Below are positions 1-8,774 of a stretch of 27,700 nt of DNA, piece after piece. The stretch lies in contig JAUCBJ010004161.1 in assembly GCA_032718475.1 (NCBI GenBank), positions 1 to 27,700 of the forward strand, given 5' to 3'. Each line of letters opens with the position of its first letter. Position 1 is the first letter of the stretch. This DNA comes from Nemertoderma westbladi (lineage: Eukaryota > Xenacoelomorpha > Nemertodermatida > Nemertodermatidae). Made by a program: the position numbers and the translations under genes. Under the pieces are notes generated by a model. It was given only the letters and a program-made list of their open reading frames with translations, ran no database searches and was not told where the DNA came from.

Positions 1-765
1 CGCCTCATCGTGAGACATCTTCTTGATGTCAGCAACAGGTATATCGACACCATGGAACAATAGATCTTCCCGGATGTCGCTAGCAGTAGTCAATCTGTGC
101 ATCTGAAACGCGAATATCTCTGCTGGCGCTGCCCTGGCCTTGGATAATCGTTGTGACCCATCAGCCGTCTTATTATTCGACCGCCCTGTTCCTACAACGT
201 ACTTAGGTCGTTTCTTATGAGAGACGACCTTAAATCCGTCATCATCGTCTACGGATCGTTGTCCGACTATATTAGTCAGACCACGTTGATCTGGATCCAT
301 CGATCCTGGCGATTCAACTCGCGGTCGTTTCACATTTCCGGTACCGGTAGCCGACTGATTAGATACCGGCGTCGCCTGGGGTAGAGAGGCTCTCGCTCTC
401 GACCAACTCGTGGATCGGGTATTCGGACCGCCCATCCCCGGTCTCGTCTGAGGCTGACGAGATTTCTCAGTTCCTCTTGTCACCCGAGACAGAGATTCCA
501 CGGTGGAGTTCTCCACCACCGACTTATACGTACGTTGATGTACTGGTGGGGACGAGAATCGACTTGTTGGATTATTAAAACGAAACGGGGATTGGGCAAC
601 TCTACCTGTACCCGTATGAATACCCACGGATGGGGCTACATTATTGGCAGTACCAGTGCCGGTGACACACTGACCCTTAAGTTCCTTAAACTCATCTAAC
701 AATGACCTACGAAGTACCTCTATTTTCTCATCAATTATACTCAACCCTACAGTATTTGACCGTAT
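1..765 (-). CDS. LINE ORF1 (gag-like) protein, partial at left edge
   Basis: An open frame of 255 codons runs off the left edge on the minus strand. A TGA (766-768) lies directly upstream and the first in-frame ATG is only codon 111, so the true start is missing, lies across an intron, or was lost by 5' truncation. The protein is Ser/Thr/Arg-rich and disordered in its first two thirds. An acidic DDDDGFKVV run and a basic stretch (SHKKRPKYVVGTG) follow, then the start of a folded-looking segment (AEIFAFQMHRLTTASDIRED, ending KKMSHDEA at the edge). This order, a basic GTG-containing linker followed by an RRM-like beginning, is what I know from ORF1 proteins of invertebrate LINEs, which bind the element RNA. 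The family call is by resemblance only. It could be ORF1 of the LINE whose RT end lies at 8775-9593, but nothing links them directly. Confidence 0.55.
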   Translation of the reverse strand, partial: MRSNTVGLSIIDEKIEVLRRSLLDEFKELKGQCVTGTGTANNVAPSVGIHTGTGRVAQSPFRFNNPTSRFSSPPVHQRTYKSVVENSTVESLSRVTRGTEKSRQPQTRPGMGGPNTRSTSWSRARASLPQATPVSNQSATGTGNVKRPRVESPGSMDPDQRGLTNIVGQRSVDDDDGFKVVSHKKRPKYVVGTGRSNNKTADGSQRLSKARAAPAEIFAFQMHRLTTASDIREDLLFHGVDIPVADIKKMSHDEA

Positions 766-769
766 TCAG

Positions 770-820
770 TATTGTGTATAAACCGTGGGTGGGTAAAAGT
801 GGGTATTGAGTATAAACCGT
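770..820. repeat. 17-bp direct repeat beside the ORF1 frame
   Basis: TATTGTGTATAAACCGT (770-786) and TATTGAGTATAAACCGT (804-820) match at 16 of 17 positions with a 17-bp G-rich spacer. They sit just upstream of the ORF1 frame on the minus strand. They may be part of a LINE promoter region or chance duplication. Confidence 0.5.
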
Positions 821-1800
821 TGCATTATTATGTAGGATTATATACCACACCAAGTGATGATTAAATTATATATTAAAGATGCAGCTATGCAATTCTCAGC
901 AATTGAAAAACTTTCCTTCTCAAATTGTTCTCAGGTCCTGTACTATTTATAAGATACTTCTTACCACTTCGCTTGCAATTGGTTCCTAATCGTTTACAAA
1001 TATTGTCTTCCAACAGGTACCACCACTACAACAAGTTCAACACTACAAACAACAGGTTGGTATGCATTACAAACATTGTACTGTGGTTCATTGGATATGA
1101 ATTCCCCATCGGTGTATTTACAATTATTAATAGAGGGAAGATTTGTTTGAAGCTTATCAATATGGCAGGTTCCTCATTACTCAGTATACATACAAACATC
1201 ACCCACACCACTAGACTGGTCATGGTCAGGCAATATAAACCCTCCACATTTCATGATCAGCTATGTAACTCCCTATTTATTATCAATGCTTAGTGTCTTC
1301 TTCCTACAGACGTTTCATGAATGGCTGACCACTGCCTTACCTCTCGCCCCAGTAAATCAAATATCTATCAATTTTGAAGTGATATTTCTTTCAATGTTAA
1401 TATCATACACTTCCTATTGCTGAATTAATTACCAATCTTGTAAGATTCCTCACTGCCAGATCCTTTATTATTATATATACAGGTACATGTAAATGAGATG
1501 TGATGTTGTTTAACATGAGATGAGGTTGTTTTGCAGTTAAATGGAGCTCGTAAATATATTATTGAAAAAAGTTTCATGGTAATTCACATATTGCTGCCAG
1601 ATCAAGGGACTCTACAGCAGTGCAACTGTGTCAACTTTAATTTTATATCATGTAAATTTGACATGACAAACCAGACAACCCATATTTCTAAAATTGTTGA
1701 TTATGTAATAATACTAACATAAAATCTTGTCTGTTCCATTTCCTCATTTCTGAATTTCATAAACAACATTGGTGAAATTATAGAACATGTTTATTCGCAG
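821..1800. other. Non-coding stretch, probably intron upstream of the mucin exon
   Basis: AT-rich sequence with only short, compositionally unconvincing frames (for example 925-1293). It ends in a weak pyrimidine stretch and a CAG at 1798-1800 that serves as the inferred 3' splice site of the mucin exon. No upstream exon, signal-peptide exon or promoter could be recognised. Confidence 0.5.
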
Positions 1801-2928
1801 ATACCCAAACATCCACAACTGCACCCACAACAACACCTGTAGCCACAACAACACCAGTAGCATCAACAACACCTGGAGCCACAACAACACCAGTAGCATC
1901 AACAACATCTGGAGCCACAACAACACCTGTAGCCACAACAACACCAGTAGCATCAACAACATCTGGAGCCACAACAACACCTGTAGCCACAACAACGCCA
2001 GTAGCATCAACAACACCTGTAGCCACAACAACACCAGTATCATCAACAACACCTGGAGCCACAACAACACCTGTAGCCACAACAATACCTGTAGCCACAA
2101 CACCGACAGCCACAACAAAACCTGTAGCCACAACACCTGGAGCTACAACAACACTTGTAGCCACAACAACACCTGTAGCCACAACAACACCTGCAGCCAC
2201 AACAACACCTGTAACCACAACAATACCTGAAGCTACAACAACATCTGGAGCCACAACAACACATGGAGCAACAACAACACCTATTGCCACAACAACATCA
2301 GGAGCTACAACAACTAATGGAGCCACAACAACAAATGGAGCAATAACAACACCTATTGCCACAATCACACCAGGAGCTACAACAACACCAGGTGCTACAA
2401 CAACACAACGAGCTACAACAACAACTGGATCTACAACACCTGGAGCCACAACAACTAATGGAGCCAGAACAACACCTGGACCCACAACAACACCTATCGC
2501 AACAACATCACTCGGAGCTACAACAACACCTGGAGCTACAACAACACATGGAGCCACAACAACACCTATTGCCACAACAACACAAGGAGCTGCTACAACA
2601 CATGGACCTACAACAACACCAGGAGCTACAACACCTGGAGCTACAACAACACCAGGAGCTACAACACCTGAAGCTACAACAACTAATGGAGCCACAACAT
2701 CTGGACCCACAACAACACCTCTCGCAACAACATCACCCGCAGCCACAACAACACCTGGAGCTACAACAACACATGGACCCACAACACCAGGAGCTACAAC
2801 AATAATGGCATCAACAACAACGCATGGATTTACTGCAACAACAGTTTCCCAAACTGCAACATCAATTTCTCAAGCTTCCACAACTGATTCGCAATCTAGG
2901 ATAACCAGTTCTACTTCCAAGTCAACAA
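1801..2928 (+). CDS. Mucin-like PTS-domain exon
   Basis: From the CAG acceptor at 1798-1800, one frame stays open for about 375 codons and reads as degenerate six-residue repeats of the type TTTPGA, TTTPVA and TTTHGA. Thr makes up about half the residues, with Pro, Ala, Gly and Val. This is a classic mucin PTS domain, expected to be heavily O-glycosylated and extracellular or secreted. The last part (SQTATSISQASTTDSQS and onward) is Ser/Thr/Gln-rich and less repetitive. The exon ends at a GTTAGT donor (2929-2934) in phase 1. If unspliced, the frame would stop at a TAG three bases into the donor. Joining to the acceptor at 8103-8104 rebuilds a Thr codon and continues in frame into a Pro-rich linker and WxxW domain. 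The opposite-strand and other-frame ORFs over this repeat are shadows. No ATG start is expected, since this is an internal exon. Confidence 0.8.
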
Positions 2929-3103
2929 GTTAGTATTTATTCACATTAACGCACAGAAACTCAAATTTATGATGTCAAATATTTTTGAGGTCGAAGTAGA
3001 TTGAGATTAAAATATATTTTATTATTGTTTTTTTTATTATTCCACTTTAATATATTTATGGCATTGTGAATTATTTCGATTACAGCCTGGGTAGTGGTAA
3101 CTT

Positions 3104-3190
3104 GGGAACAAAGCCCCCGCAAATTGAAACAAAGCCCCCGCAAATTGGAACAAAGCCCCCGCAAATGGGAACAAAGCCCCCACAAATTGG
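3104..3190 (+). repeat. 21-bp tandem repeat, four copies
   Basis: The unit GAACAAAGCCCCCGCAAATTG is repeated about four times with only a few changes (for example GCAAATG in the third copy and CACAAAT in the last). It is a short minisatellite in the intron. Because 21 is a multiple of three, it creates a periodic but meaningless minus-strand frame. Confidence 0.9.
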
Positions 3191-3343
3191 TTTAAGGAAC
3201 TGATTTCATGTCAAAGGAAATAAACAGTCATTAATTATTCATTCAAAAATTACTTTCACTTTCAAATAGTAAAGTATATTATCTTCTACCACATTCAAAT
3301 TAGAACCAATAGGAGTCCTGATTAAAAATTTTCATCAAAAGCA

Positions 3344-3590
3344 TCAGCTATCCGAATTTACAGTATGTTGAGCAGAAACCCAATGAGTTTTTATATCAAC
3401 ATTTGGAACATATTTCAATAATTCTTCCCTGATGTCTTCAATTTGGGACTTATTTGATAATACCAATTTTTTCAGCAAAGAAGTTTGTTTTAAAACTGTC
3501 CCTTTCTTCTTTAGTAGCAGTGTTGATGTAACCAGGAAACAATAACCAAGGCTTCAAGTCCTTATCCTTGTGTATAAATTCTAAGGTTTA
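3344..3590 (-). pseudogene. Unidentified coding relic, frameshifted
   Basis: Two overlapping minus-strand frames each look protein-like. The first reads through DLKPWLLFPGYINTATKEER and ends at a TAA. The second contains NKSQIEDIREELLKYVPNVD and KTHWVSAQHTVNSDS before a TGA at 3344-3346. Codon content changes abruptly between them near 3455-3480, as expected for a single frameshift in an old coding segment of roughly 80 codons. I do not recognise the family. It may be a fragment of a transposon protein or of a host gene. It is too short for the usual ORF length cut-off. Confidence 0.4.
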
Positions 3591-3780
3591 TAGTTGTAAC
3601 GTCTTTGACAAAATTCGATCTTCTACAATAGTTGAAACATGTTAAATCAAAACAAATATAATAATTGGTAAATCAAAACAAATATAATAGGCTACTATGT
3701 GATGTATAAATCCAAGGAACTACTCGCAATGGAATAATACCATAGGAGCTGGCCGATGAAACATTAACAACATTCCACTC

Positions 3781-4414
3781 CACTACTACTACTACTAGGA
3801 TCGGCATGCTGCATTGCAGCTGAATTTTTAAGAATGCTGTGCCGGCTTATCGACAAAATTGCACCGCCACAACTCCCTATCACCCATGCCATTTGCTAGA
3901 TCATCCGCATCTTCAAGGCCAGTGTCCTTTAAGATGCGTCTCAAGAAAGTCATGGGCTTATTCACTCCATGAGGCTGCCAAAGTACAAGATTATGCACTG
4001 GCTGGTCCTCACGGCGAAAGCAATGTCCTGCAAAGCGGAGGCGATTTTGTTCTAGTGTCAAGCTTGGGGGAACCAATGAGACACCTCCAATGTTATATAG
4101 TGTCTGGTTGGAGATGTGTGCATTGTACTTGACACAATGAACCCGGCATAGCATTCTTGTGAATGTGCCATCCATAGATTTGGAGTTAGAGTTAGAGCAG
4201 TTAGAGCCCAGCATAGACTCCCATAGAGGAGTACTGGAACTACTGCTGCTCTAAATAATCGGACCTTAAGTTTCCGATTAATTCTCGGTGACTTCCAAAT
4301 CCTGGGAAGCCTATTCAAGGCTGCCCATGCCTTTCCCTTACGTATTCGAAGGTCCTCACCTGACTTCCGGATCCATGATCCCAGCTAACAGAAGTCATCC
4401 ACATGCTCAAGCAT
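3781..4414 (-). mobile_element. RTE-like LINE, 3' end copy A with (TAG)n tail
   Basis: On the minus strand this carries the last part of a LINE polyprotein, then a short 3' UTR and a terminal (TAG)n tail (3783-3798). The frames include LYGSLCWALTALTL, then RMLCRVHCVKYN, EQNRLRFAGHCFRREDQP, and a C-terminus PAQHS followed by a stop at 3828-3830. The RLRFAGHC..R motif and the downstream LVLWQPHG are typical of the C-terminal region of RTE-like LINE proteins. A 5-to-6-base homology break separates the two frames near 4200, so it is not intact. The same 3' end occurs in opposite orientation at 11757-11861. Confidence 0.8.
4235..4414 (-). repeat. 180-bp duplicated LINE segment, left copy
   Basis: This segment is repeated at 4825-5004 with about six mismatches. 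It encodes the thumb-side region ending in NRKLKVRLFRAAVVP on the minus strand. It is where LINE copy A and copy B overlap. Confidence 0.9.
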
Positions 4415-4824
4415 GTCCACAGCACTTGGAACCAAGTAATCATCATATTGTATAAACATAAAGCTCATGAAGAGTAAATTTATCAATTATCAATAATCAG
4501 TTATCAATTCCTGACTCGTAATGTAAATCCTTAATCTACATAATCTAATGTATAATCAACAAAATTATATTTGCTATAATTATAAGCTATTCACCCACAA
4601 TCCTCAAAATATTCCACATCACTTCGGCTGACAACCAATAATTAGCTTGGAGGACTACATTCGAACTTTAATCAGCCATGATGGGTCTAAAGATAAGACA
4701 GAAACAGCTTCTTTGACTCATCATCAATATATACCTCAGGTTCAACAAGAACTGGTCAGTAAATATCGGTAAATATTATGCGGTGCCGGCGTTTAATCAG
4801 CAGTCAGATGTTCACCGTAACATC
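4415..4824. other. 410-bp spacer between two LINE copies
   Basis: AT-rich sequence without coding signal or resemblance to the flanking LINE. It separates two overlapping LINE fragments and may be pre-insertion genomic DNA or another, unrecognised insert. Confidence 0.5.
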
Positions 4825-5004
4825 TGGAACTACTGCTGCTCTAAATAATCGGACCTTAAGTTTCCGATTAATTCTTGGTGACTTCCAAATCCTGGAAAGC
4901 CTATTCAAGGCTTCCCATGCCTTTCCCTTACGTATTCGAAGGTCCTCACCTGACTTCTGGATCCATGATCCCAGGTAACAGAAGTCGTCCACATGCTCAA
5001 GCAT
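4825..5004 (-). repeat. 180-bp duplicated LINE segment, right copy
   Basis: Matches 4235-4414 over the same 180 bp, differing at about six positions. Both edges are sharp: the sequence diverges just past TGGAAC on the left and GCAT on the right. Confidence 0.9.
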
Positions 5005-5019
5005 ACCATCCTTTAAGCT

Positions 5020-5107
5020 TATGCTCATCCAGTCAGAGACTCCAATGTGCTGAGGAGCCGTTGGGCTCCCTCTAGTGAGAGCCTCTATGCTCATCCAATC
5101 AGAGACT
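5020..5107 (-). repeat. 66-bp internal tandem duplication in the LINE RT
   Basis: TATGCTCATCCAGTCAGAGA starting at 5020 recurs at 5086 with one change, adding 22 codons in frame. The inserted segment also contains a near-copy (5050-5078) of a stretch at 5198-5226, so it was assembled partly from a nearby part of the same gene. Confidence 0.8.
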
Positions 5108-5892
5108 TGCTGAGGACTTTCAAAGTTAACTGTCAAAATTTTGGTCTTTCTGGAGTTAATAAAAAGACCAACACTAGAAGCAGCATGTTCTAATGAGCTG
5201 AGGAGCCGGTGGGCTCCCTCTAATGATTCTGAGAGTACTCCAAAGTCATTAGCAAAGTCTAGATCAGTTAGGTACTTGGCAGGATTTCCTCGACTTATGA
5301 AGCCAGTAGGTGGAGTTATCATCACCCCATCATCATTATGATGATCTATGTACATGCGTAGAACATAGTCAACCACAATAATGAACAACAATGGTGCAAG
5401 TGTGTCTCCTTGGAGGATGCCCCATAACACTTCAAATGGTTCTGTGTCACCATCAACAGTAGACACAAATGTTGTCGAACCATCGTATACTGATCTGATT
5501 GCTGCAATAATTTCATCAGGAATGCCATATAATGAAAGTATGCTGAACATACGTGAGCGAGAGACTGAATCAAAGGCCTTGAAGAAGTCAACAAAGATAA
5601 CAGCCAGGTGCCTGTCTTCCTTTTTTGATAATTCTTCAATTATCCTTCTAAGTGCAAAATGGGATCCATGGTCCCACGACCTTTACGGAACCCATTCTGA
5701 TTTCCACGGAGCAGTCTCTCAATGGGATCCCTGATGCGATTTAATAGAATCCTATTGTATAGCTTTGCAGCAATCAAGATCAATGAGATTCCCCAAAAAG
5801 AACCATAGAGTGATAGGTTGCCAACTTGGCAACTGGCACCAACTTATTTGTTTTCATTTCTTGTGGGACTCTTGTTGTTCGGTACATGTCTA

Positions 5893-7308
5893 CTATGATG
5901 GGATAGATGAGCTATGAAGGTCATTTCGGCACTTCTGAATTTTGTTGTCAGTCCAGGGGGCCCTTTTCCTGTTTCGAGGGTATACAGGAACTGTTTCTGC
6001 AGCTGCTAACTTAACTGCTTCTGTAAAGGCAGTATAGCCATCGCAGTGATCTGCCGCCTCAGAGGCAAGAGCCTCATACCTGTTGCTCAGCTGTAGTGAG
6101 AAGCTGGATCTCACACTTGGCTGTTGCAACAGAGATGACCAGTCATGCCGCGGCAAGGCAGATTTCGTTGTTCTGCTAGCACCCAGAATAAGTCTTACCT
6201 TGGCCACAATAAGGCGGTGATCACTGGAGAAGGGTCGAAGTGTAAATGCATTACAGTCTTGTATAGAGCTCCTGTATTTCCTACGAAACAGAATATGGAC
6301 TAATAGAATATATACTATGAGTCCATAGCTTTCCAGTTCGCTTCTTGAACTGGGTTCCAGCCGAAAACATCCATTTCCAAAGATAAAATCCTGAAGATGG
6401 ACAGAATTTCGGTTAACACTATTGCTATAGACCCAGGGCGATGTAGGTGATTGATGCAGACTTGCATTAAAGTCTCCCAGGAATGTTAAGAATGCATGCT
6501 GATCCACTCCATCAATAGCTGCTTGTAGATTGCGGTATAAATTTTCCACCTCCTCTACAGGGGCAACACTAGTTGGAGAGTAGCACACAATCAGAACCAC
6601 CTTAGGAAAATTCTTAGCCAGTCTTCCAGAACATGAGAAGTGGCAACGGATGATGTGGTTAGAGATTTGGTCTATTTTGTCCAATGCTGCATGTGCAGTT
6701 GGATTCATCAATAGACCAATTCCACCATTGCCACTATCATCTGCTGACGCGAGGGAGAGTCGTCAACCGCCCCCCATGTCCTTAATCAGAACCTCATCAG
6801 TCTGTCCAGTCTGCATTCGGTGCTCTTGAACACCCACTGCGCTAAGAGAAAGCTTATCTGCCAAGGCAGTCAGCTCACCTTGTTGCATTGGGAATCCAAG
6901 TGTTAGGTTGTTTACTGAGGCTAGTCTAGTGACTTGCCTCAGATTCACCAATGGATTTGTTGGTCGGGGTGGAACATGAGAGTAACTTCCAACTCCAGAA
7001 TCACTCTCCCCATCACAATCTGGCCTTCCTGGTGACCCATGGTTTGGGCCAGAAAGGTCATCAGGAAAGGAACTCAAAGAATTGTTGGCTGCTCTCTCTC
7101 CAGTAGGGGGTGAGACAGGCAGCCGGTCAGGAGTTAACTGACGCCTGTGAGGCCGATTGTGTCCGGTAATTCCACTGGCCTCTAGAAGCCGGACCTCCGC
7201 ATTACTAATGTAATCCATAGTGGGGGTTGGGGGGTGATTTTTTGCCGAGTCAGCTCTCGGGGCAAATACCACACCCTGGTTTGCCATTCCACAGGGTGGA
7301 TGTCGCAA
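5893..7308 (-). pseudogene. LINE AP endonuclease domain (copy B), one in-frame stop
   Basis: Begins with MRHPPCGMANQG at 7308 and reads continuously except for a TGA at 6763-6765. It resumes in the same frame as RLSLASADDSGNGGIGLLMN. In the second part, CYSPTSV (residues 43-49 after 6711), FLGDFNAS (78-84) and SDHRLI (163-168) are recognisable APE-type endonuclease motifs: the Asn/Asp catalytic pair and the terminal SDH. The first ~130 residues are Pro/Ser/Arg-rich and of unknown role, followed by LRQVTRLASVNNLTLG and VGVQEHR, the start of the nuclease fold. The stop probably replaces a Trp codon. The domain nicks target DNA to prime reverse transcription. Confidence 0.85.
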
Positions 7309-7640
7309 TGGAGTCAGATATGAGGCCCATCACCCATATCTACTCTGGCTCACATGACCCACCATTGGCTGTTGCAGCTCATCTGCTGGATCATGCCCTG
7401 TACCCTTGCTGCCAGGTCCAGGTCGCAGTGAAGTGTTCTCAGAGTGGACATGAGAACACTCTACTCCTGACCAGCCATTGGTAGATCACCATCTGCCTGG
7501 TCAGGCCATATACCCCTGCAGCCAAGTATATGGGTCCTTAATCCAGGACCAATGGCGCCCTTATCCCAGAACGAAGGGGGTCCTAGTTACAGGACCAGAT
7601 TTGCCCTAGTAAGAGGGTCTATGCAGCAATGTATAACATG
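7309..7640 (-). other. LINE 5' UTR-like leader
   Basis: GC-richer than its surroundings and directly upstream of the endonuclease frame on the minus strand. The change back to AT-rich sequence near 7640 probably marks the element's 5' edge. No promoter motif could be identified. Confidence 0.45.
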
Positions 7641-8097
7641 TTAATGTTGTTCACCAAACTATTGCGATGTGATAGTGATATAAAACAAAAAAAATTCATC
7701 ACTTATAAGGATGGAAAATGAAGCATATTGCAGATTGCTCTTTTATTGATCTCATGATTATAATTTTATAACGAAACTGCCTCTTTATAGAGGAAGGTAG
7801 TTGTTGTTGTGTGTTGGGACCCTCAAAAAGAATGTAATTATTTTTGTTGTTCTGGTGAGTTACATTCTGGCAGCACACTCAGTAAAGCGCCAGATTTAAA
7901 ATATGAAAGTACTCTGTTCAATCCCAGTTCAGATCTTATTATTTAATCTCTAAATGTGGAATTAAAATTTAGGCAGTTTCGTTTACAGCCAGCTGGCTGG
8001 CTTTTCTAGTATATGGGTTGGACGGTATATACATATTTTAGTCCCTTATGAAAGGTACAAAAATATATAATGCCTTCTGATGTACAATGTATTAATA
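7641..8097. other. Intron sequence without recognised features
   Basis: AT-rich, no coding signal. It ends with the acceptor region of the WxxW exon. Confidence 0.5.
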
Positions 8098-8104
8098 TTT
8101 ACAG

Positions 8105-8264
8105 CACCTGTGCCTCCAGCACCTTGCGACAGTGAAGGTACAGGTTGGACCTACTGGATTGATGCAACTAATGGTGCCAATACTGGTGATGATGATGAGA
8201 CATTGGCATATATTCGTTCATTAGGTGATCCTGCAACAAATTTGACTAATTGCCCCTACCCATT
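8105..8264 (+). CDS. Exon with Pro-rich linker and WxxW (Mucin2_WxxW/CILP-type) domain start
   Basis: After the acceptor AG at 8103-8104 the frame reads (T)PVPPAPCDSEGTGWTYW, then an acidic GDDDETL and LTNCPYP. Trp-x-x-Trp followed by an aspartate-rich G-D-x-E segment and bracketing cysteines is the signature of the WxxW domain found in gel-forming mucins and cartilage intermediate layer proteins. WxxW is also a C-mannosylation motif. About 50 residues of a domain usually near 85 are present, so the remainder should lie on a further exon, which I could not find in the window. The end is uncertain: GTTAGT at 8265 or GTAATA at 8269 could be the donor. The preceding Thr/Pro-rich exon supports a secreted mucin-like glycoprotein. 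Confidence 0.75.
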
Positions 8265-8320
8265 GTTAGTAATATTATTAATAATTAATATTATGTTTTA
8301 AAATATTTATAACTTTGTTG

Positions 8321-8417
8321 GGCACAGCCTTGAAAGTCGGCAATGACATCCAGGTGGGATCGATTTTGTGACCTCCGGGTTGGAAGTCTCACGCTCAACC
8401 ATTCAGCCAGAAGCTCA
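8321..8417 (-). mobile_element. tRNA-derived SINE
   Basis: On the minus strand the head shows an RNA polymerase III A box (TGGCTGAATGG) and a B-box-like AATCGATCC about 45 bases downstream, with the tRNA-like stretch CTTCCAACCCGGAGGTCAC between them. It is followed by a body (CCTGGATGTCATTGCCGAC) that recurs at 8697-8768. The B box has one deviation from consensus. It does not fold as an intact tRNA. This is a short retroposon that would depend on a LINE for mobilisation. Confidence 0.65.
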
Positions 8418-8696
8418 GGTTAAAAGGTGGACCTGGAAATACTACCTGATACTGATACCTGATCCATAATTGCATAATCTGCTGCCACTGTGCTCAACCC
8501 TACAGAACTTGGCCGTCTTTAACTACACGCTACAATGAAAGGGTAGTGTATGTATATTTAACATTAACCTCATGGTCACTATGCTTAATTATACACTCTA
8601 ACCACTAATTTAGGAAGGACAGTTACACCCATCGAGAAATACGACCGGTGTATTTTTATAAATTATTATTGGTGTTTTGGGTGAATAAGTGGTTTC
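8418..8696. other. Spacer between two SINE copies
   Basis: No coding signal. CTCAACCCTACAGAACTTGG (8493-8512) resembles 740-759 over about 25 bases. Confidence 0.4.
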
Positions 8697-8768
8697 ATAT
8701 TATAGCTTTTGTTGGGAACAACTTTTCAAGTCAGTAATGACGTCCAGGTGTGATCGAACTGGGAACCT
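8697..8768 (-). mobile_element. SINE fragment, 5' truncated
   Basis: Shares the body and B-box region (AGTTCGATCAC, CCTGGACGTCATTACTGAC, TTCCCAACAAAAGC) with the copy at 8321-8417, in the same orientation, but lacks the A-box half. It abuts the LINE RT fragment to its right, and the apparent ORF from 8689 simply runs through it. Confidence 0.6.
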
Positions 8769-8774
8769 TTCTGT

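Larger units (their letters stand above)
4825..5885 (-). pseudogene. LINE reverse transcriptase domain (copy B)
   Basis: The main frame (5550 down to about 4825) holds RT palm motifs: YGIPDEIIAAIRSVYDG, LQGDTLAPLLFIIV (motif B region) and FINSRKTKIL. Upstream, in shifted frames, lie the finger motif NQNGFRKGRGT (near 5690-5720) and motif A FVDFFKAFDSVS (near 5560-5600). The motif C box is FAND (5245-5256) instead of FADD or YADD, so one of two metal-binding aspartates is lost. A 66-bp in-frame duplication (5020-5041 against 5086-5107) repeats VSDWMSI. In an intact element this enzyme would perform target-primed reverse transcription. Confidence 0.85.
4825..7640 (-). mobile_element. RTE-like LINE, copy B (5' part to middle)
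   Basis: A minus-strand non-LTR retrotransposon with a 5' UTR-like GC-richer leader (about 7309-7640), an apurinic/apyrimidinic endonuclease domain, a shortened linker and a reverse transcriptase domain. It lacks its own 3' end, breaking off at 4825. It is inactive: there is a stop inside the endonuclease, frameshifts in the RT fingers and a mutated RT active site. It is related to copy A and to the plus-strand copy at 11603-12212. Confidence 0.88.
2929..8104 (+). other. Inferred intron of the mucin/WxxW gene
   Basis: The donor GTTAGT follows codon position 1 of the upstream exon, and the acceptor (TTTACAG at 8098-8104) opens a phase 1 exon, so the two exons join in frame. The intron is about 5.2 kb and mostly filled by LINE copies in the minus orientation. 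The join is inferred from phase and protein content, not from transcript data. Confidence 0.65.

Noticed and set aside
1744-2805. Long ORFs on both strands over the mucin repeat (Val-rich, Leu-rich, Cys-rich, Gln/His-rich proteins)
   Set aside because: They are other-frame readings of the ACA/CCT/GCC repeat. Only the Thr/Pro frame has splice support and a protein family match.
3103-3190. CRISPR-like array at the 21-bp repeat
   Set aside because: Units are directly adjacent with no unique spacers, in eukaryotic DNA.
8340-8417. Functional tRNA gene on the minus strand
   Set aside because: A and B boxes are present but the cloverleaf arms do not pair properly, and the sequence recurs as a SINE body.
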